Positions 59,701-64,000 of a stretch of 64,000 bases of DNA are shown piece after piece (positions within the stretch are counted from its first letter, which is position 1; every line of letters starts with the position of its first letter). The DNA is from Oscillospiraceae bacterium (GTDB lineage Bacteria; Bacillota; Clostridia; Oscillospirales; Acutalibacteraceae): NCBI GenBank assembly GCA_015066625.1, contig SVOC01000004.1:85360-149359 (forward strand), read 5' to 3'. Below the pieces are notes generated by a model. It was not told the DNA's origin. It saw only the letters and a list, made by a program, of their open reading frames with translations, and did not search any database. Position numbers and translations under genes: made by a program.

Positions 59701-61941
59701 CCCCAGACAACATATCTGCTTTCGGTTATTCTGAATGAATTTATGAAAACCGTATTTCCTCAGCAGTATCGCTGTGTTTCGGTTTGTCCCGTATTTGAAG
59801 ACGATGTTGATGAAGATAAATTCTTTGCGGAAGAAACCGCAATCCGCGACCTTTATCCCAGACTTTCGGATGACTTCCTTAAATCAAAGCTTGATTCAGA
59901 TTTCAAGGAAGAAGCGGATTCGAGAGGAAAAGAGCCTTCAAAAGAATCAACAGAGAAGGGTAAGCTTCGTCTGGTAATAATTGAAGATGTTCAAGGCGGC
60001 AACGGTGTGGTAGAAACACTTGTTGACGGCAACGGTATTATGGTAACAAACCTTCTTCATACCGTGGCGGATTTCCTTGCCTGGATTCAGTCTTCCGAAA
60101 ACAGCTCGTGTGCATATCTCAGATACGGATACGAAGAAATGCCTTCGGTATTTGATGTCGAAAGGCTTGAACATATTGTCAGACAGTTCCATCACGAAAT
60201 TGAAAGATCGGAGCTGGTTAGACTTTATGACAAAAACACTTGCTTCTTTTGCTGCTGTGCACTCAATTCGGAGCAGTCTGTTCAGCTTGAAGATAACAGA
60301 ATTATTTGTGAAAAATGCTGTGAAAGCTCTGTAAATACATTTGAAGAGCTTGATGAATGCTTTGCGGAGGTTCTTTCTTCAATCAAAGCAGGAACTTCGG
60401 CGGCGGATACATTCCCTGATGATATAAGCGTTGATTTTGTTTCTACCGAAGAGATAAAGAAGAGATTTTCACAGAAAAAGCTTACTCCTCTCGGTTATAG
60501 TAACAAGGTTAAGAGACGCATTTATGTTGAGTACGGCCTGCCCAGGGTATCGGTATACAGTGTGCTTTCACAGATGACTACCGAAATATGGCAGGATTGC
60601 AATGTTCTCAATGACGGCGATGATTTGTTCGAAGCGCATCCGATTATGGTTGAACTTCAGACGCTTTATGCGTTGAAAAAATTCCCCGAGGCAGAGGCGT
60701 TTGAAAAGCTTAATGAAACAAATGAAGCGGTCAACGAACTGAAGAAGATTCTTGATGAAAGGGGCAGTCAGGATACTTTTGCATATTTCCTTGAGGTTGC
60801 AGGCAAGAAAACTCAGGGCAATGACGGCGGGCAGACCGACGGCGAGGATGACATATCCTTTATTGCAGAGCGTGACCCTGCAAGCCTGCCCAGATTCTAT
60901 TTCAACCTTCTGAATGATGACGAAAAAGCGGTTTATGACCAGTTGTACAATGCAATAAGCAGCTTTGCACAGTCAACGGGCGCATTGGTAAAAGATATTG
61001 ATGATACCCGTTGCACGGAAATACTCAATATGGTTATTATGGATAACCCGAATATTTACTGGTGCTGTAATCCGCCCGCGGCAATTTCCGTCGAGAGCAG
61101 CGGTTTGGTTAAAAACGTAATTTTCAAATACTGTATGTCAGGTGCCGAAGTTAAGAGACGTAACAAGAAAATTGAGAAGGCGGTCAAGCCTTTCGTCACA
61201 GGTATAAAAGAGTCTATGAGTGACTATGAGGTTGCTTTGCTTGCTCACGAGAATATAATAAAGCTTATTGACTATGATTCAATAGGTCTGGATATTCAGG
61301 AGAAGGATTCGGAGCGACACAATAAGCCTGATAACCTGCGCTCAATATACGGCGTTTTTGTTGAAGAAAAGGCCGTTTGCGCCGGATATGCAAGAGCATA
61401 CCAATACCTTCTTAACAGGCTGGGTATAGAATGTGCTTATGTCAAAGGACAGTGCCTTGACGGTGAGTGGCATGCATGGAATATTGTCAGGCTTGAAGGT
61501 GATTATTACTATGTTGATGTTACTTTTGACGACCGCAGTAATACCGATGAACGCAAAAATTCAAAAGCAGGAGTATCTTACGATTATTTCTGCATAACAA
61601 CAGCTGAGTTGTTGAAGTCAAGGAACATAAGCAAAGCTGACCTTTATCCTGTTTGTACGGCAACAAAATGCAATTATTTTGTAAGAAGCAAAAACTATTT
61701 CAGAGAATATGATGCTCAGCATATAGGAAAGAATATTCTGTCGGCAATCAAAGCAGGAAAGACTGAAATTGCATTGAAGGCAGAAAATGAAAAGGTTTTG
61801 TCTGCAATTACCAAACGCTTGGTTGAAAACAGGGGAATATACGACCTGTTAAGCAGCATTGACAGCAATCATACGCTGAATTCTTACAGCTACTACATTA
61901 ATGAGGAACTCAATATTTTGCATATCCTCATTAATCAGTAA
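56740..61941 (+). CDS. 1733-residue membrane protein: degenerate helicase-like region, Cys cluster and transglutaminase-like domain
   Basis: Five hydrophobic helices: about 3-23, 46-67, 88-112, 246-271 and 281-305. A Lys-rich segment between helices 3 and 4 should be cytoplasmic. Residues about 390-850 follow the layout of an SF2 helicase of the YprA/MrfA kind, but key residues are gone: the GKT loop is replaced by FDSSLYSALGE (about 408-419), DEAH by LDADKI (about 512-517), while LTPEQFL (about 483) survives. VIIEDVQGGNG (about 1077) resembles the DUF1998 strand, followed by a Cys cluster (CFFCCC from 1168, CEKCC from 1190). The last 250 residues are transglutaminase-like with Cys1547, His1578 and Asp1593. 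This points to a dead helicase scaffold fused to a possible thiol peptidase or transferase. Overlaps the previous gene by 4 bp. Confidence 0.85.
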   Translation: MRFLLLKIVIMAAVLVAMSLPFFPSKFKFSLASVSYNEEHRWKNILFVAESALLSSVLLCIASILKQLYVRFFKLEFIQKLIDGASVRNNYIIQVIVILLANLVVCVVFFVVKKLFRDFLDKKFFEHQSGKTNTNKTKKKKVAKAVTDQPDRSEKRLRILRKKSVLVFDRESSLENEEIIVSDYLSAGEENGSDKATQNINASEEEPKSFVEWIRFILKKAVGLFYNENENYEYVKTGTFRWAKELKIFLLIVSAIYLVAGLLMLIPVCFPLPQDLWLNKLALWLVNNIYLYPMLSLVFLYEVLWFVDGKHKEPEKAEKLNVSVIGRNNGPTETDYEEIKSSLLDKYSAKYNIKNFDASVMTGKSAYNIAEKNAAIQNIAKSIRSARGFVNNDYIQSIEYMLDGKHVLFDSSLYSALGEYIVHYLLITLSFGKRALFICKNKKEIENSISYLERSFRQITKTPCVFWRFGTSEKLREGKKPDVLFLTPEQFLEKSLFVDGKAFFEELTDVFVLDADKILNANNYYCLIIAKKLAGATKQNFAHQTNSVVRYRFFSNGHIQSVSNSLRQFFNLEDEPLESFHSFGLASKTDVFIWHTGLASTLYVDNGANQVALEVQIAKDASNFGVPNISLISDTAVYSSQINEIQGMTLNSCNLSGYPVGYVVVADDSFNLPNAIYNYSRFSGRKSSVLHVVSKPYLLRDYFTSKAEDYVSHFELIGQTMSEHAEPARASIILLLCDAVNGIEKDEFEKRAKEFLASPTDEASDLESCIKLCYKTAFDTDDDYEPRYSLRKIRNAEHQVKTYVYIKDSEKMFENLLESTGTVRIEYTNSQSFESTSIFKKETVQHFIPGQAITRNNRSYTIKDVMVDRGVIILDDTGSSVNVPSEYIQTRLYSINEAELAHRYGHDYRTKNSVVNRLGMYVYDADVTVDTVGYYSVENAVQTVDLVKPNFAKYIPIGDDRELSEKIRRNIRTKLLVLELDMNEKCTPQTTYLLSVILNEFMKTVFPQQYRCVSVCPVFEDDVDEDKFFAEETAIRDLYPRLSDDFLKSKLDSDFKEEADSRGKEPSKESTEKGKLRLVIIEDVQGGNGVVETLVDGNGIMVTNLLHTVADFLAWIQSSENSSCAYLRYGYEEMPSVFDVERLEHIVRQFHHEIERSELVRLYDKNTCFFCCCALNSEQSVQLEDNRIICEKCCESSVNTFEELDECFAEVLSSIKAGTSAADTFPDDISVDFVSTEEIKKRFSQKKLTPLGYSNKVKRRIYVEYGLPRVSVYSVLSQMTTEIWQDCNVLNDGDDLFEAHPIMVELQTLYALKKFPEAEAFEKLNETNEAVNELKKILDERGSQDTFAYFLEVAGKKTQGNDGGQTDGEDDISFIAERDPASLPRFYFNLLNDDEKAVYDQLYNAISSFAQSTGALVKDIDDTRCTEILNMVIMDNPNIYWCCNPPAAISVESSGLVKNVIFKYCMSGAEVKRRNKKIEKAVKPFVTGIKESMSDYEVALLAHENIIKLIDYDSIGLDIQEKDSERHNKPDNLRSIYGVFVEEKAVCAGYARAYQYLLNRLGIECAYVKGQCLDGEWHAWNIVRLEGDYYYVDVTFDDRSNTDERKNSKAGVSYDYFCITTAELLKSRNISKADLYPVCTATKCNYFVRSKNYFREYDAQHIGKNILSAIKAGKTEIALKAENEKVLSAITKRLVENRGIYDLLSSIDSNHTLNSYSYYINEELNILHILINQ

Positions 61942-61998
61942 AGAATTAATACACAAACGGTTTATTTGGGGAAAATAAAAAATGTAAGGAGATTTGTA

Positions 61999-63021
61999 AT
62001 GAACAAAGTATACACAGCGTTTATTTCTTCCGCATTTGAATCGCTTCGTGACGAACGGAACATAGTTATTGATTCACTGCTTGATTTACGTATTCTACCC
62101 ATTGGAATGGAGCATTTTACGGTTTCCACCAATGGAGAGTTTTCTGATATTCAGGAGCTTATAGATGAATCGGATTTCTTCATAATGCTTATGGGTAAGT
62201 TTTATGGCTCGTGCGATAAAAACGGAATATCCTGGACCGAAAGGGAATATGAATATGCAATGGAAAAGGGGAAACCTATTGTTGTTATTCTGTGCGATGA
62301 ACTTGTTGAGAATCTGAACAAGGATGAATCTCTTCTTTCCGAGGATGAAAAACGTCAGATAGAATTCAGAGAAAAAATATCCTTTGCCCGTGCAGTGTCC
62401 GATGAATTTCCCATCAAAAAAATTATAAGCCAGTTTTTCAACAGCAATTTTGCCAAGTGTATTGGCTGGACAAGAATCGAAAACTCACAGCTGACCGCTG
62501 AACAGCTTGAAAAATGGCGTCATGAGCACAGGGTTTTTGACCTTGCAGGCAACTGGTTTCACGTTCATTTAAGCGAAGAAGATGAAACATATATCCGCAT
62601 AGGCACAGTAAATATCGAGCAGGATTTTTCACCCAATGAATACAAATCGCTTCATATGGAAGGTTATAATTATAACATTATCCGCTATGATACACAAAAA
62701 GGCGCTTTTGTGGAAAATAAGATGAAAAGCTCACACTTTGTGGGTGAGTATACCCTTCGGGAAAACGGCGAAATATTCGGCATCTTCAATTCCAGACGTA
62801 CTTTTGACAGCTCTTTCAGTTCAAAGGAAGTAAAAAGAATCAACCGTGGTATTCACGACTTTAACATCGATGTTTTTCAGAAGGAGACAAACTTCATAGA
62901 AGGCGAATTTCACGACGAAGCCCCCTCTCCCAAGCTGGGAAGAATATTCATTTTCCGCAATGCGTGTGACCGCGACGAGTTCTTGCTGGACAATCGCTCT
63001 GATGTTATAGAGAGAAAGTAG
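61999..63021 (+). CDS. DUF4062-domain protein (TIR-like fold)
   Basis: 340 residues from the ATG at 61999 behind AAGGAG; a TTG start 11 codons upstream contains that ribosome site. Residues 2-98 are a clear DUF4062 domain: VYTAFISSAFESLRDERN, then LPIGMEHF, SDFFIMLMGKFYG and EREYEYAMEKGKPIVVIL. DUF4062 has a TIR/nucleoside-hydrolase-like fold and is frequent in bacterial conflict and NLR-type proteins, usually as an N-terminal module. The rest has a helical segment and a beta-rich region (about 180-330) that I do not recognise. It follows the 1733-residue gene by 57 bases. Confidence 0.88.
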   Translation: MNKVYTAFISSAFESLRDERNIVIDSLLDLRILPIGMEHFTVSTNGEFSDIQELIDESDFFIMLMGKFYGSCDKNGISWTEREYEYAMEKGKPIVVILCDELVENLNKDESLLSEDEKRQIEFREKISFARAVSDEFPIKKIISQFFNSNFAKCIGWTRIENSQLTAEQLEKWRHEHRVFDLAGNWFHVHLSEEDETYIRIGTVNIEQDFSPNEYKSLHMEGYNYNIIRYDTQKGAFVENKMKSSHFVGEYTLRENGEIFGIFNSRRTFDSSFSSKEVKRINRGIHDFNIDVFQKETNFIEGEFHDEAPSPKLGRIFIFRNACDRDEFLLDNRSDVIERK

Positions 63022-63033
63022 GAGGTCTTATTT

Positions 63034-63804
63034 ATGAATTATCAGGCAATAATAGATTTGGTTAAAGAAGCGGCACAGTTTGTGTTTGACGATACTTTAC
63101 GCTCTGAAATCAATATGAAGGGTGCTGCTGACTATGTTACGGCTGTTGATTTGAAAATCAGCAATTTCATAAAAGAAAAACTGAGGGAACTGACCCCCGA
63201 AATCGGATTTATGAGCGAAGAAGAAGACGGTGAAATAGCGGAAAAAAGATGGATTCTTGACCCTATCGACGGCACAACAAACCTTGTTTACGGTTACAAT
63301 ATGAGTTCGGTATCTTTAGCCTATTTCAACGGCAAAGAGGTCGAATTCGGAGTTATCTTCAATCCTTACAACGGCGACCTTTTCACCTGTAAACGCGGTG
63401 AAGGTGTTTACTATAACGGTGAGAAACTGAAAAAGCCCGAAGACCGTGAACTTGAGAACTGTCTTATCGAATTCGGTGCAGGCTCCACCAAAAAACAGTT
63501 TACGGATGAAAGTTTTGCTCTGGGCAAGGAAGTGTTCAGAAACTGCCTTGATATCAGGCGAATCTGTTCTTCCGCGCTTGCTATCGCCTATGTTGCGGCG
63601 GGAAAAATCAACGGTTATTTTGAGCGCAACATAAAGCCCTGGGATTACGCTGCAGCCACTCTTATGCTTGAAGAAAGCGGCGCAATCAGCTCGGATTGGG
63701 ACGGCAACCCCACTCAGTATGAGCATCAGTCAAGCTATGTGTGCGGAACACCGAAGGCATATGCCTTCCTTATGGATACCATTGATAAATATTCGCAGAA
63801 ATAA
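63034..63804 (+). CDS. suhB: Inositol-monophosphatase family phosphatase (SuhB-like)
   Basis: 256 residues, Mg2+-dependent phosphatase. Motifs: SEEEDGEIAEKRWI (metal Glu), DPIDGTTNLVYG (metal Asp pair) and KPWDYAAATLMLEESGA (Trp-Asp motif). Family substrates are inositol phosphate, 3'-phosphoadenosine phosphate or related. It starts 12 bases after the DUF4062 gene and shares the terminator at 63811, so it is probably co-transcribed, though a housekeeping role independent of the cluster is just as possible. Confidence 0.92.
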   Translation: MNYQAIIDLVKEAAQFVFDDTLRSEINMKGAADYVTAVDLKISNFIKEKLRELTPEIGFMSEEEDGEIAEKRWILDPIDGTTNLVYGYNMSSVSLAYFNGKEVEFGVIFNPYNGDLFTCKRGEGVYYNGEKLKKPEDRELENCLIEFGAGSTKKQFTDESFALGKEVFRNCLDIRRICSSALAIAYVAAGKINGYFERNIKPWDYAAATLMLEESGAISSDWDGNPTQYEHQSSYVCGTPKAYAFLMDTIDKYSQK

Positions 63805-63810
63805 AAAACA

Positions 63811-63846
63811 AAAATCCACGGCTCATATGAACCGTGGATTTTTTAC
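63811..63846 (+). terminator. Terminator of the cluster
   Basis: AAAATCCACGG pairs with CCGTGGATTTT, ten-base loop, followed by TT and flanked by A-runs. Closes the unit that began at 47140. Confidence 0.93.
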
Positions 63847-64000
63847 GTGATGAGAAAACAGATATCCCGAATAAAAAATCCGAACCCGGTGCCGATTGGC
63901 ATTAAGTTCGGATTTCTCCAATGTGGTGGAACAGATGCAACCACAGTAGAACCACCGTTTAAAGCAGAATTCAGAGAGTCAAAATACTCCTCTGTTTCAT
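63843..64000 (-). CDS. Partial frame entering from the right, unknown
   Basis: On the minus strand the frame is open from the window edge to TAA at 63843-63845 (about 51 residues, including NGGSTVVASVPPHW and MPIGTGFGF). No start is in the window. The first part reads like protein, but a strong terminator-like hairpin lies inside it, so the real gene may end earlier or this may be a remnant. Confidence 0.3.
   Translation of the reverse strand, partial: ETEEYFDSLNSALNGGSTVVASVPPHWRNPNLMPIGTGFGFFIRDICFLIT
63876..63916 (-). terminator. Terminator-like hairpin on the minus strand
   Basis: AAATCCGAAC (plus strand 63878-63887) and GTTCGGATTT (63907-63916) pair, with an inner GGTGCCGATTGGCA bulge region; on the minus strand it is followed by TTTATTC. 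Suggests a minus-strand transcript arriving from beyond the window. Confidence 0.65.

Noticed and set aside
47215..63021. Prophage or integrative element
   Set aside because: No integrase, attachment repeats, tRNA or structural phage genes; flanks are ordinary chromosomal genes.
1..64000. tRNA, rRNA, transposase genes or known riboswitch classes
   Set aside because: I read the gaps on both strands and found no cloverleaf, rRNA stretch or transposase frame; very small RNAs could still be missed.

Overview
The window looks like chromosomal DNA of a Gram-positive, probably spore-forming gut Clostridia species (Bacillota, Ruminococcaceae/Oscillospiraceae-like). The reasons are: genes start on strong AGGAGG-type ribosome sites, with several GTG and TTG starts; exported proteins are lipoproteins with Thr/Glu/Asp-rich linkers; an M23 protein resembles SpoIIQ; efp sits beside a CD1247-N-type gene; and there is L-fucose, alpha-galactoside and L-arabinofuranoside metabolism. 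The intergenic gaps carry families of short palindromic repeats. I see no rRNA, tRNA, CRISPR array, insertion sequence or prophage.

Layout. 1-7.2 kb: an exported protein with three zinc-finger-like repeats, then secA-rlmD (minus), a dCMP deaminase, and xth with an anchored protein (minus). 7.4-14.5 kb: two lipoproteins, and a minus-strand run gltX-glnS-membrane protein-GH127. 14.6-22.1 kb: an M23 peptidase, rpsO with a structured leader, pnp, a purple-acid-phosphatase-like protein and an ABC exporter. 22.3-27.4 kb: a fucose set (fucU, FGGY kinase, fucI) and a PI-PLC-like protein. 27.4-35.4 kb: galU, a zinc-ribbon membrane protein, prfB without its frameshift, a cyclase, a sugar-phosphate transferase, a VanY-type carboxypeptidase, an M28 membrane peptidase and another lipoprotein. 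35.4-40.7 kb (minus): GH4, a CD1247-N-type protein, efp, pepP, nadE and cysK. 40.9-46.4 kb: an operon of two Gfo/Idh/MocA oxidoreductases, two TIM-barrel isomerase/lyase-like proteins and a GPH symporter, which may break glycosides by oxidation and elimination.

The most unusual part is 47.2-63.0 kb. Behind its own near-consensus promoter lie five tightly spaced co-directional genes: a 1159-aa exported vWA protein anchored near its C-terminus, a 1275-aa tubulin/FtsZ-like protein, a 724-aa two-helix membrane protein, a 1733-aa membrane protein that joins a degenerate SF2-helicase-like region, a Cys cluster and a C-terminal transglutaminase-like domain with an intact Cys-His-Asp triad, and a DUF4062 (TIR-like fold) protein. 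An inositol-monophosphatase-family gene and a terminator close the unit. I infer a membrane-associated GTPase machine, possibly for envelope remodelling or defence. Its function cannot be read from the sequence alone.

Three families of palindromic elements recur in the gaps and share interchangeable hairpin modules. One copy sits so exactly between two convergent genes that its ends supply both stop codons.
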